Shown here: piece by piece, positions 26,324 to 34,780 of the stretch
Layout: the number at the start of each line of letters is the position of its first letter
How positions within the stretch are numbered: position 1 is the first letter of the stretch
Source of the DNA: Mycobacterium sp. ST-F2
GTDB lineage: Bacteria; Actinomycetota; Actinomycetes; Mycobacteriales; Mycobacteriaceae
DNA: 64,000 bases
Reading direction: 5' to 3'
Assembly: GCF_001905655.1 (NCBI RefSeq)
Contig: NZ_JMHT01000046.1
Location: 1 to 64,000 of the forward strand
Notes under the pieces: generated by a model
The model's input: the letters and a program-made list of their open reading frames with translations, nothing else
Told to the model about the DNA's origin: nothing
Database searches by the model: none
Program-made: the position numbers and the translations under genes

Positions 26324-27727
26324 CTAGGCGACGCTCAGCTCCGCGCGGCTCCGTTCGATGGCGGCATGCTCGTCACTCAGGTCGACGTCGCGGGTCAGGA
26401 CGTAGTACGCCAGGCCCGATACCGCCAGGCCGACGATGAACGAGATATCCACTCCCCCAAGCACCTTGGCGATGGGTCCCTCGTAGAAGTGCAGCGAGAT
26501 GAACGGCACCATCGACACCATGCCGACGATGTACGCCGCCAGTCCGCGCCACGACCACCGACCGTAGATCCCGTCCGGCCGGAAGATGTCGACGATCGAA
26601 TAGTGCCCACGGCGGACGAAATAGAAATCGACGAGGTTGACCGCCGTCCATGGAATCAGGAAGTACAGCATCAACAGCACGAAAGTGTTGAACGACTCGA
26701 GGTAGCCCTCGGGCAGCGACAACGCCACCACGAACGCGATGAACGACGTCAGCGCGATGCCGAGCACCCGCAGCCGGATGGTCGGCGTGATGGGACGGAA
26801 CGCGTCGAGGGCGCTCATGCTCGTCAGGCTCGCGCCGTAGGCGTTGACCGACATGATGGTCACGAGAGCAACCGACGACAACACGACAGTGAAAGTGCCG
26901 AAGCCAGGCAGCATTTGGTTGCCGACGGTCCGGATCGACGCGATGGCGTCAGGGGTCGGCAGCGCCGACGCCAGGATGGCACCGAACGACATCAGCCACA
27001 CCGACGAGCCGGCGGCACCCAGATACGTCCACCAGATGACGTGCTTGGCCGAGGTGTTCTCCGGCAGGTACCGCGAGTAGTCGGACACGTACACCGCGTA
27101 CGAGATCTGGTAGCCCGCCGCCGCGGCGAACTGCATCAAAAACACTGTCAGAGAGAACTTTCCGCCATCAGGAACGGCGGCGTTCAGATGCAGCGTCGAC
27201 AGCGCGTACACGGTGAGGACACCGAAAACGACGATCAGCAGGTACGTGAGCCAGCGCTGGACCACCATCATCAGGTCGAAGCCGACGACGGCGATCACGA
27301 TGGCGGCCACCATCAGCCCGAGGTACCAGACCCAGTTCGGGCCCGCGAAGACCGTCTTGAAGCCGTCCGTCGCAAGGATGGTGTTGAAGACGTTGAAACC
27401 GATGTAGACGAAGATGACGGCGATGAACGGGACGAGGGCGCCACGCGAACCGAACTGCGCACGAGACTGGATCATCTGCGGCAGGCCCATGGTCGGCCCC
27501 TGATTGGCGTGGAAGCACATGAAGAGCGTCCCGAAGCAGGCGCCCGCGACCGCGGCGAGCACCGACCATCCGGCAGCCAGACCGTTGGCCGGCCCGAGGA
27601 AGCCCGTGACCATGGTGGTCAACACGAAGTTCCCGGTGAACCAGAACGGCGCCTGGTGGTGCACCTTGCCCCGGCGTTCGTGGGTTGGAATCCAGTCGAT
27701 GGACCGGGTCTCGATTGCGGCTGCCAT
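26324..27727 (-). CDS. NCS1-family (purine/cytosine permease-like) transporter
   Basis: A 467-residue polytopic inner-membrane protein with about 12 hydrophobic helices. Family cues: APFWFTGNFVLTTMVTGFLGPANGLAAGW near TM1-2, MGLPQMIQSRAQFGSRGALVPF and SYAVYVSDYSRYLPENTSAKHVIWWTYLGA, typical of nucleobase:cation symporter-1 proteins. Known members carry nucleobases, hydantoins or thiamine precursors. Its location beside a ureohydrolase suggests a guanidino compound or related amine, but this is inference. ATG start at 27727 with AAAGGGG upstream. A full TTGTTTCCTAGG copy lies 69-80 bp upstream of the start. Converges without a gap on the regulator gene. Confidence 0.88.
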   Translation of the reverse strand: MAAAIETRSIDWIPTHERRGKVHHQAPFWFTGNFVLTTMVTGFLGPANGLAAGWSVLAAVAGACFGTLFMCFHANQGPTMGLPQMIQSRAQFGSRGALVPFIAVIFVYIGFNVFNTILATDGFKTVFAGPNWVWYLGLMVAAIVIAVVGFDLMMVVQRWLTYLLIVVFGVLTVYALSTLHLNAAVPDGGKFSLTVFLMQFAAAAGYQISYAVYVSDYSRYLPENTSAKHVIWWTYLGAAGSSVWLMSFGAILASALPTPDAIASIRTVGNQMLPGFGTFTVVLSSVALVTIMSVNAYGASLTSMSALDAFRPITPTIRLRVLGIALTSFIAFVVALSLPEGYLESFNTFVLLMLYFLIPWTAVNLVDFYFVRRGHYSIVDIFRPDGIYGRWSWRGLAAYIVGMVSMVPFISLHFYEGPIAKVLGGVDISFIVGLAVSGLAYYVLTRDVDLSDEHAAIERSRAELSVA

Positions 27728-27795
27728 GGCATCCCCTTTGATGTGGCTCAGATCACTGCCAACAGATTAGGCATCGGTGTCGCTCAAGGCAACTA

Positions 27796-27807
27796 TTGTT
27801 TCCTAGG
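27796..27807. promoter_or_regulatory. TTGTTTCCTAGG operator copy upstream of the NCS1 permease gene
   Basis: This 12-mer is identical to the one at 25704-25715, two kilobases away in front of the XRE-cupin gene. It lies between the NCS1 permease gene (minus) and the APC permease-amidase-monooxygenase unit (plus), so one bound regulator could govern both. Confidence 0.6.
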
Positions 27808-27943
27808 TCACTCCAGGTGTTGACAGATGGCAGTGACGTACCGCACTCTGTAACGCGAGTCACAAATCTCGTGGCGCGCCCTCCTCCCCACGGAGCTCCC
27901 CTTGGCCCTCATCCAGGCCCCCCGACCGGGCATTCTGCGCGCC

Positions 27944-29341
27944 ATGAGCGCACAAAAGTCTGTTGACGACATCGTCGCCGCGAACGAAGAACCCGAAGGT
28001 CCCCACCTCAAGCGGTCGATGGGATTCATCCACCTGACCGCGCTGTCCATCGGCGCCACGCTCGGCACCGGAATCTTCGTCATCCTCGGCGCGGCCGTAC
28101 CGAAAGCCGGTCCGGCAGTCCTCATTTCGTTCATCCTCGCCGCCGTCACCGCGCTGTTCTCGGCGCTGTCCTACGCCGAGCTCGCCGGTACCATCCCCGT
28201 CTCCGGCAGCTCGTACTCCTACGCCTACGCGACCATGGGCGAGTTCTGGGCCTGGGTGTGCGGCTGGTGTCTGATGCTCGAGTACGGCGTGTCCGTCGCG
28301 GCCGTCGCCGTCGGCTGGGGCGGCTATATCAACACGCTGCTGCACCAGTTGTTCGGTATCGAACTTCCCGCCGCCATCACCGGCGCGCCCGGCGAAGGTG
28401 GCGTCATCAACCTGCCGGCCATCGCGATCGTGGTGCTCGCCTCGATCCTGCTGCTGCGGGGCGCATCCGAATCCGCCGTCGTCAACACCGCGATGGTGAT
28501 CCTCAAGTGCGTCGTCCTGGTGTTCTTCTGCGCCGTCGCCTTCACCGCCTTCAAGGCCGGCAACCTCACGCCGTTCATGCCGCTGGGCTTCATGGGTGTC
28601 TCCGCCGCCGCGTCCCAGGTCTTCTTCTCCTACATCGGCTTCGACGCGGCATCCACCGCAGGCAACGAGGCCAAGAACCCGAAGCGGGACCTGCCACGCG
28701 CCATCATGGCCTCGCTGTTGATCGTCACCGTCCTGTACCTCGCGGTCGCGCTGGCCGCACTGGGTGCCATGAGCTGGACCAAGTTCAGTGCCGACGAAGG
28801 TGCCACCCTGGCCGTCGCACTCAGCGGCATCACCACCAGCAACGTGCCGGCCATCATCCTGTCCATCGGCGCCGTCATCGCCATCGCGAGCGTCGTCCTC
28901 GCCGTCCAGTACGGACAGACCCGCATCCTCTACACCATGGCCGTCGACGGCCTGGTGCCCGGGCTGTTCGCCAAGATCAACCCGCGGACCTTCGTGCCGA
29001 CGTGGAACATCGTCATCTGCGGTGTGGTCGTGTCGGCCCTGGCCGGTTTCGTCTCGCTGGGTGAACTGGCGAACGCCACCTCGATCGGCTGCCTGTTCGC
29101 CTTCGCCCTGGTCAACATCGCGGTCATCATCCTGCGGCGCACGCGCCCCGATCTGCACCGCACGTTCCGGCTGCGGCTGTTCCCGGTCGCGCCAGTGCTG
29201 GGTTTCCTCTTCTGCTGCTACCTGATGTGGGCACTGCCCGGCGCCACCTGGATCGCGTTCGGCATCTGGGGTGCCATCGGCCTCGCCGTCTACTTCGGCT
29301 ACAGCATCCGCAAGTCGAAGCTGCGCGTGGACGCCGCGTAG
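27944..29341 (+). CDS. APC-superfamily amino-acid permease
   Basis: A 465-residue amino-acid/polyamine/organocation transporter with about 12 membrane helices. TM1 carries the substrate-binding glycine motif SIGATLGTGIFVILG. FFSYIGFDAASTAGNEAKNPKRDLPRAI is the highly typical segment after TM6 of the cationic amino-acid transporter branch. I use the ATG at 27944; a TTG at 27902 with GGAG 8 nt upstream would add 14 residues. Its stop touches the ATG of the amidase gene. As first gene of the permease-amidase-monooxygenase operon it probably imports the substrate; the CAT-like signature fits arginine or lysine. Confidence 0.9.
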   Translation: MSAQKSVDDIVAANEEPEGPHLKRSMGFIHLTALSIGATLGTGIFVILGAAVPKAGPAVLISFILAAVTALFSALSYAELAGTIPVSGSSYSYAYATMGEFWAWVCGWCLMLEYGVSVAAVAVGWGGYINTLLHQLFGIELPAAITGAPGEGGVINLPAIAIVVLASILLLRGASESAVVNTAMVILKCVVLVFFCAVAFTAFKAGNLTPFMPLGFMGVSAAASQVFFSYIGFDAASTAGNEAKNPKRDLPRAIMASLLIVTVLYLAVALAALGAMSWTKFSADEGATLAVALSGITTSNVPAIILSIGAVIAIASVVLAVQYGQTRILYTMAVDGLVPGLFAKINPRTFVPTWNIVICGVVVSALAGFVSLGELANATSIGCLFAFALVNIAVIILRRTRPDLHRTFRLRLFPVAPVLGFLFCCYLMWALPGATWIAFGIWGAIGLAVYFGYSIRKSKLRVDAA

Positions 29342-30136
29342 ATGCTCACCGTCGGCATGTTCCAAGGCCCGCAGGATTCCGGGACCGTCGCCGAGAACCT
29401 CGCCGCCATCGCAGCGGCGGCGAGGCGGGCGGCCGACGCCGGCTGCCGGATCGTCGTCACCCCGGAGATGTCCGTCACCGGCTACAACATCGGGGCCGCC
29501 GTCGCCGAGCGCGCCGAGCCGGCCGACGGTCCGATCTTCCGGGCCGTCCAGGACATCGCCCGCGAGACCGGAATCGCCGTGGTCTACGGGTATGCCGAGG
29601 AAGCGCCGAATAGGCCGTATAACGCCGTACAGGTCGTCGACCGCACCGGCCGATCCCTGGCGAACTACCGCAAGACCCACCTCTACGGCTTCGACCGGGA
29701 CCTGTTCACCCCGGGCGAGCAGTGGGTCACGCAGTTCGAACTCGACGGGGTCACTTGCGGTCTGTTGATCTGCTACGACATCGAATTCCCCGAGAACGCG
29801 CGGGCCCACGCCGACGCGGGTACCGAATGGCTCGTCGTCCCGACCGGACTCATGGAGCCGTGGAGTTTCGTGGCGACGCACATCGTGCCCGCCCGCGCCT
29901 ATGAAAGTCAGCTGTTCCTGTCCTACGTCAACCGCACCGGAGTCGAGAACGACCTCGAATACTGCGGCCTGAGTTGCACCATCGCGCCCGACACGACCGA
30001 ACTGAGTCGCGCTGGTAAAGCCGAGCAACTGCTCATCACCCACATTGATCCCGCCGCGGTAACCGTGTCCCGCGCAGTCAACACCCATCTCGGCGATCGC
30101 CGCCGAGATCTCTACCAGGAGAACCAGATCCGATGA
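29342..30136 (+). CDS. nitrilase-superfamily (C-N hydrolase) amidase, probable omega-guanidino/amino-amide hydrolase
   Basis: A 264-residue carbon-nitrogen hydrolase. The catalytic triad is visible: Glu42 in VVTPEMSVTG, Lys111 in NYRKTHLYG and Cys144 in LLICYDIEFPE. Size and motifs match aliphatic amidases such as 5-aminovaleramidase (DavA) and 4-guanidinobutyramide amidohydrolase. It starts immediately after the permease stop, and its own stop overlaps the next gene (ATGA), so it is translationally coupled to the flavin monooxygenase. Expected role: hydrolysis of the amide made by that enzyme, releasing ammonia. Substrate (4-guanidinobutyramide versus 5-aminovaleramide) is inferred from the neighbouring ureohydrolase. 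Confidence 0.85.
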   Translation: MLTVGMFQGPQDSGTVAENLAAIAAAARRAADAGCRIVVTPEMSVTGYNIGAAVAERAEPADGPIFRAVQDIARETGIAVVYGYAEEAPNRPYNAVQVVDRTGRSLANYRKTHLYGFDRDLFTPGEQWVTQFELDGVTCGLLICYDIEFPENARAHADAGTEWLVVPTGLMEPWSFVATHIVPARAYESQLFLSYVNRTGVENDLEYCGLSCTIAPDTTELSRAGKAEQLLITHIDPAAVTVSRAVNTHLGDRRRDLYQENQIR

Positions 30137-31848
30137 CCGTCCCCCAGCCCATCGACGAGACACAGCTGTCGGACACCAGCGTGTCGGACAAGCCGATCAC
30201 CATGTTCGGCCCCGACTTCCCCTTCCCCTACGACGACTACGTGTCATCGGCCGACGGCCTCGGTTCGATCCCCGCCGACCGCCACGGCACCGAGGTCGCC
30301 ATCGTCGGCGGCGGCTGCGCCGGCATCACCGCCGCCTACGAGCTCATGAAGATGGGCCTGAAACCCGTTGTCTACGAAGCGGATCAGATCGGTGGCCGCA
30401 TGCGGTCCATCCCGTTCGAACACGCTCCCGACGCGGTGGCCGAGATGGGTGCCATGCGGTTCCCGCCCACCTCGACGACCCTCTACGAGTACTTCGACAA
30501 GGTCGGCATCGAGACCTTCGAATTCCCGAACCCGCTCTCGGTCGCGGCGCCCAGCACCGTCGTCGACCTCAAGGGCCAGACGTACTACGCCGAGAAGCTC
30601 GCCGACCTGCCGCAGGCCTTCACCGACGTCGCCGACGCCTGGCGTAAGACGCTCGAGGACGGCGCCGACCTGCACGCGATCCAGAACGCCATCCGCGAGC
30701 GCGACACCCAGGCCCTGAAATCGGCGTGGGGCAAGCTCGTTCGCGAACTCGACGACGAGACGTTCTGGGGCTTCCTGACAAAGTCGCATCACTTCAAGTC
30801 GTTCGAGCTGCGGGAGATTTTCGGCAAGGTCGGTTTCGGCACCGGCGGGTGGGACACCGACTACCCGAGTTCGATGCTCGAAATCCTGCGGGTTGTGCTC
30901 ACCGAGGCCGACGACAACCACAGGGGTATCGTCGGCGGCTCCCAGCAGCTTCCGCTGCGGCTGTGGCAGCGCTCGCCGCAGCGCCTCGCCCACTGGCCGG
31001 CCGGCACCTCACTCGAGTCACTGCACGGCGGCCGGACGCGCGCCGCGGTCACCGATATCCGGCGCACCCACCCGAACCGCTACACCATCACCGACGCCGA
31101 CGGCCAGACCCGCACGTACGACGCCGTCATCGTCACCGCGCAATCGTGGATGCTGCTCAACAACATTCGCTGCGACGACGATCTGTTCCCGCCCAACGTG
31201 TGGTCAGCCATCGAGCAGACGCACTACATGGGTTCGTCGAAGGTGTTCGTGTTGGTCGACCGGCCGTTCTGGAAGGACAAGGATGCCGCCGGCCGCGACG
31301 TCATGTCGATGACACTGACCGACCGGATGAGCCGGGGCACCTACCTGCTGGATCAGGGCCTCGACGCCAATGGCAACGAGAAGCCGGGCGTCGTCTGCCT
31401 GTCGTACACCTGGGAGGACGACTCCCGGAAGATCGTGCCGCTCAGCGCGACCGAGCGCATGGACCTCATGCTCAAGTCGCTGCAGGCGATCTACCCGAAC
31501 GTCGACATCCGCAGCCACATCATCGAGACGCCGAAGACGGTGTCGTGGGAGACCGAGCGCAACTTCATGGGTGCGTTCAAGGCGAACCTGCCCGGCCACT
31601 ACCGGTACCAGGAGACGCTGTACACCCACTTCATGCAGCGGGACATCGATGAGCGGCACCGCGGCATCTACCTGGCCGGTGACGACATCTCGTGGACAGC
31701 GGGCTGGGCCGAAGGCGCCATCACCACGGCGCTCAACGCGGTGTGGGCCGTGATGGACCAGTTCGGCGGATCAACGTCGCCGAACAATCCGGGCCCGGGC
31801 GACGTCTTCGACGTCATCGCCCCGGTACGGCTCACGGACGAGATCTAG
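30133..31848 (+). CDS. FAD-dependent L-amino-acid 2-monooxygenase (arginine/lysine/tryptophan type)
   Basis: A 571-residue flavin amine-oxidase-family protein. The FAD-binding motif VAIVGGGCAG (Gly59, Gly61, Gly64) is followed by YEADQIGGRM (Glu82) and, at the C-terminus, GIYLAGDDISWTAGWAEGAI. The long N-terminal lead (MFGPDFPFPYDDYVSSADGLG) and the AEMGAMRFPPTSTTLYEYFDKVGI segment resemble amino-acid 2-monooxygenases (tryptophan IaaM, lysine DavB, arginine 2-monooxygenase) rather than simple amine oxidases. These decarboxylate and oxygenate the amino acid to an amide. Coupled by ATGA to an amidase, and linked to a ureohydrolase, it best fits L-arginine 2-monooxygenase. The operon ends at a strong hairpin. 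An L-amino-acid oxidase or polyamine oxidase role is not excluded. Confidence 0.8.
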   Translation: MTVPQPIDETQLSDTSVSDKPITMFGPDFPFPYDDYVSSADGLGSIPADRHGTEVAIVGGGCAGITAAYELMKMGLKPVVYEADQIGGRMRSIPFEHAPDAVAEMGAMRFPPTSTTLYEYFDKVGIETFEFPNPLSVAAPSTVVDLKGQTYYAEKLADLPQAFTDVADAWRKTLEDGADLHAIQNAIRERDTQALKSAWGKLVRELDDETFWGFLTKSHHFKSFELREIFGKVGFGTGGWDTDYPSSMLEILRVVLTEADDNHRGIVGGSQQLPLRLWQRSPQRLAHWPAGTSLESLHGGRTRAAVTDIRRTHPNRYTITDADGQTRTYDAVIVTAQSWMLLNNIRCDDDLFPPNVWSAIEQTHYMGSSKVFVLVDRPFWKDKDAAGRDVMSMTLTDRMSRGTYLLDQGLDANGNEKPGVVCLSYTWEDDSRKIVPLSATERMDLMLKSLQAIYPNVDIRSHIIETPKTVSWETERNFMGAFKANLPGHYRYQETLYTHFMQRDIDERHRGIYLAGDDISWTAGWAEGAITTALNAVWAVMDQFGGSTSPNNPGPGDVFDVIAPVRLTDEI

Positions 31849-31877
31849 CGCCCGACAACGGTTTCCGCCTCCCGGGA

Positions 31878-31911
31878 CCGTCTTGTGCGTACCCCCGCAC
31901 GCGCAAGACGG
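31878..31911 (+). terminator. terminator hairpin after the monooxygenase operon
   Basis: CCGTCTTGTGCGT (31878-31890) pairs with ACGCGCAAGACGG (31899-31911), 13 pairs with one G-T, around an 8-nt loop, 29 bp after the stop. A second small hairpin CAGCCG-AAAG-CGGCTG follows at 31931-31946. No U-tract. Confidence 0.65.
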
Positions 31912-31960
31912 CTCCGCGGGTCGCGGTAGACAGCCGAAAGCGGCTGGGCCGCAGGGGCGT

Positions 31961-32152
31961 TCAGGCGATCTTGCGGGTGTGGTTCGGGCCGCCGCGGCTG
32001 CGCATGACCGCGCCCGACTGCACCAGCATGCTGTGCACCGACCCATAGGATTTACCGGACATGGCCACCAACGACCGGATACTGGCGCCGCCCTCGTAGG
32101 CGCTGCGCAGCTGGGTCATCATCTGGTCGCGAGATGCCTTGGATTGCCTCAT
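31961..32152 (-). CDS. small helix-turn-helix protein (Rv1473A-like)
   Basis: A 63-residue protein, MRQSKASRDQMMTQLRSAYEG..., with a helix-turn-helix-like core (GASIRSLVAMSGKSYGSVHSMLVQSG) and a basic C-terminus (RSRGGPNHTRKIA). The size, sequence style and place next to the ABC-F gene match Rv1473A, annotated as a possible regulator. ATG at 32152 with GGGGAT upstream. It lies 97 bp downstream of the ABC-F gene on the same strand. DNA binding is plausible but not demonstrated here. Confidence 0.75.
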   Translation of the reverse strand: MRQSKASRDQMMTQLRSAYEGGASIRSLVAMSGKSYGSVHSMLVQSGAVMRSRGGPNHTRKIA

Positions 32153-32249
32153 CGCCGATCCCCTGACTCTCCCCCCGGCGGTATGCCGGGCTGACGGAAA
32201 TCAGCGTAAGAACAGCGGTCGCTCGGCGCGGGCGATTCGGTGAATCAGG

Positions 32250-33875
32250 TCAGGCCAATTCGATGAGATCGCGGTAGGTGTCCGACCAGAAGTCCTCGGT
32301 GGCATCCGGCAGCAGCAGGACCCGCTGCGGATTGAGCGCCTCGGCCGCACCCGGATCGTGCGTCACGAGCACCACCGAACCCGCGTAACTGCGCAGTGCG
32401 TCGAGCACCTGCTCGCGCGACGCCGGGTCCAGGTTGTTGGTCGGCTCGTCGAGCAGCAGCACGTTGGCGGTCGAGGCGACCAGGCCGGCCAGCGCCAGCC
32501 GGGTCTTCTCACCACCGGACAATGTGCCCGCTGGCTGTTCCAACTGCGGGCCCGTGAACATGAACGCGCCCAACAGGCCACGCAGATCCTGCTCGCCCGT
32601 GTCCGGCGCGGCGTGCCGGATGTTCTCCCACACCGTCGCCGCATTGTCGAGGGTGTCGTGCTCCTGCGCGAAGTAACCGATCTTGAGGCCGTAGCCCGGT
32701 TCGATACCGCCCGCGTCGGCCTTCTCCACACCGGCCAGCAGGCGCAGCAGCGTCGTCTTACCCGCGCCGTTGAGGCCCAGCACGACGACGCGCGAACCCC
32801 GGTCGATCGCCAGGTCCACGCCGGTGAAGATCTCCAGCGAGCCGTACGTCTTGGTCAGACCCTTGACGATGAGCGGTGTCTTGCCGCACGGCGCCGGGGT
32901 CGGGAACTTGATCTTGGCGACCTTGTCGGCCACCCGCTCGGCGTCGAGCTCGGCGATCATCCGCTCGGCACGACGCAACATGTTCTGTGCGGCAACGGCT
33001 TTGGTGGCCTTGGCGCCCATCTTGGCGGCCTGGGCCCGCAGCGCACCGGCCTTCTTCTCAGCGTTGGCGCGTTCCCGGCGGCGACGCTGCTCGTCGGTGG
33101 CCCGGGCGTCCAGGTACTTCTGCCAGCCCATGTTGTAGACGTCGGCCTCGCCGCGCACGGCGTCGAGGAACCACACGCGGTTCACCACGTCGGCGAGCAG
33201 TTCGACATCGTGGCTGATGACCACGAGCCCACCGGTGTGGCTCTGCAGGAACGTACGCAGCCAGCCGATGGAGTCGGCGTCGAGGTGGTTGGTCGGTTCG
33301 TCCAGCAGCAGCGTGGTGTTGGACCCGGAGCCCTCCGACGCGGCGAACAGGATGCGCGCCAGCTCGATGCGGCGACGCTGACCACCGGACAGGGTGCGCA
33401 GCGGCTGCGTCAGCACGCGATCCGGCAGGCCCAGGCTGGCGCAGATGCGGCCGGCGTCGCTCTCGGCAGCGTAGCCACCGAGCGCCGAAAACCGTTCCTC
33501 CAGAACGCCGTACCGGCGCACCGCCTTGTCGCGTGCGGCCTCGTCGACGACCTCGGCCATGATGGCCTGCTGCTTCTCCAGGTCCTTGAGCAAGGTATCC
33601 AGACCGCGGGCCGAAAGCACTCGGTCCCGGGCCAGGACGTCCAGATCGCCTTCCTTCGGATCCTGTGGCAGGTAACCGATCTCGCCGATCCGCTCGACCG
33701 AGCCCGCGTAGGGCTGGCCTTCCCCGGCCAGAATGCGCAGAGTGGTGGTCTTGCCGGCGCCGTTGCGGCCGACGAGCCCGATCCGGTCCCCCGGCTGGAT
33801 CCGCAGCGCCGAACCCTCGAAGGCCAGCAGCGTGCGCGCTCCGGCGCGGACCTCCAGGTCCGTTGCGGTGATCAC
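32250..33875 (-). CDS. ABC-F family ATPase (Rv1473-like)
   Basis: A 541-residue protein with two ABC ATPase domains and no membrane segment. First domain: Walker A GRNGAGKTTT, signature TLSGGQRRRIELAR, Walker B LLLDEPTNHLD. Second domain: GLNGAGKTTL, LSGGEKTRLALAG, LLLDEPTNNLD. A charged interdomain linker (DEQRRRRERANAEKKAGALRAQAAKMG) sits between. This is the ABC-F layout of ribosome-associated translation or antibiotic-protection factors, not an exporter, although the M. tuberculosis gene is often labelled a macrolide transporter. GTG start at 33875 with AAGGAGG 7 nt upstream. Follows echA12 on the same strand after about 30 bp. Confidence 0.94.
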   Translation of the reverse strand: MITATDLEVRAGARTLLAFEGSALRIQPGDRIGLVGRNGAGKTTTLRILAGEGQPYAGSVERIGEIGYLPQDPKEGDLDVLARDRVLSARGLDTLLKDLEKQQAIMAEVVDEAARDKAVRRYGVLEERFSALGGYAAESDAGRICASLGLPDRVLTQPLRTLSGGQRRRIELARILFAASEGSGSNTTLLLDEPTNHLDADSIGWLRTFLQSHTGGLVVISHDVELLADVVNRVWFLDAVRGEADVYNMGWQKYLDARATDEQRRRRERANAEKKAGALRAQAAKMGAKATKAVAAQNMLRRAERMIAELDAERVADKVAKIKFPTPAPCGKTPLIVKGLTKTYGSLEIFTGVDLAIDRGSRVVVLGLNGAGKTTLLRLLAGVEKADAGGIEPGYGLKIGYFAQEHDTLDNAATVWENIRHAAPDTGEQDLRGLLGAFMFTGPQLEQPAGTLSGGEKTRLALAGLVASTANVLLLDEPTNNLDPASREQVLDALRSYAGSVVLVTHDPGAAEALNPQRVLLLPDATEDFWSDTYRDLIELA

Positions 33876-33905
33876 GCAGCTGCCTCCTTGACTGTCTGTG
33901 CCGGC

Positions 33906-34727
33906 CTATTTGTCGTCGGTGAAGACCGCGGGTCGCTTCTCGGCGCGCGCGACAACCGCCTCCTCGAAGTTGGCGGTGAGCAGTCGGATGAAGAGCTGAC
34001 CCAGGCCTTCGGCCTGCATGTGGCTCTCCAGACTACCGGCGTCCAGTCCACTCCAGAGAGTCCGCTTGGTCAATTCAATTCCCGGGCGGGAGAACGAACC
34101 GATGCGCTCGGCCATCTCGAAGCAGGTTTGCAGCAGCTGCTCGTCGGCGACGGTCCGCGACACCAGACCGATCCGCTCGGCCTCCGCCGAGTCGATGTCC
34201 CGGCCGGTGAGCATCGCCTCGAACGCCCTCGAGGTGCCGACGGCCCGCGGCAGCAGATAGGACAGGCCCAACTCGCTGGCCGTCAGGCCGTTGTTGATGC
34301 CCGCAGCCCGGAAGTAGGCACCCGCGCCGGCGACCCGGATGTCACAGGCCAGCGCCAGGCAGAGGCCACCGCCGATCGCCGCTCCATTCACGGCCGCGAT
34401 AACGGGTTGATGCAGCTTGCGCAGGGCGAGGATGACGTCGTCGAGCACTTCCATGGAGCGCAGCGCGAACGTCGGACGGGTCAGCCCCGCGACGTGAGGA
34501 ACCGAGCCTGCCGACTTGTGGTCGGCACCCGACGAGAACCCCCGCCCAGCGCCGGTCAGGACGACCGCGCGGACGTCGTTGTCGTGGTTGATCTCCTCGA
34601 GCGCCGCCTTGAGCGGCACCATGACGTCGAACGCCATGGAGTTCATCCGCTCGGGACGGTTCAGGGTGACCAGCGCGACGCCGGGGCGCGGGTGGTCGAC
34701 GAGTACCAGTGGGGTCTGTTCGCTCAC
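33906..34727 (-). CDS. echA12: enoyl-CoA hydratase/isomerase family protein (EchA12-like)
   Basis: A 273-residue crotonase-fold protein. Core motifs: VALVTLNRPERMNSM, the oxyanion-hole region GFSSGADHKS, and VIAAVNGAAIGGGLCLALACDIRVA. AELGLSYLLPRAVG follows, where crotonases carry the second catalytic acid region. The physiological acyl-CoA is unknown. I choose GTG 34727: TAGCGT ends 7 nt before it and there is no ribosome site, so leaderless translation is likely. An upstream GTG at 34736 overlaps that hexamer. Precedes the ABC-F gene and follows a thioredoxin, as in M. tuberculosis (Rv1471-1473). Confidence 0.9.
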   Translation of the reverse strand: MSEQTPLVLVDHPRPGVALVTLNRPERMNSMAFDVMVPLKAALEEINHDNDVRAVVLTGAGRGFSSGADHKSAGSVPHVAGLTRPTFALRSMEVLDDVILALRKLHQPVIAAVNGAAIGGGLCLALACDIRVAGAGAYFRAAGINNGLTASELGLSYLLPRAVGTSRAFEAMLTGRDIDSAEAERIGLVSRTVADEQLLQTCFEMAERIGSFSRPGIELTKRTLWSGLDAGSLESHMQAEGLGQLFIRLLTANFEEAVVARAEKRPAVFTDDK

Positions 34728-34780
34728 GCCCTGCACGCTAGCGGGTGCGCAAAGTCACACCCGCCGGCAGTGCAGATTGC

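Noticed and set aside
27860..30163. A 767-codon minus-strand frame opposite the permease and amidase genes
   Set aside because: Antisense shadow; the plus strand has clear domains and coupled starts.
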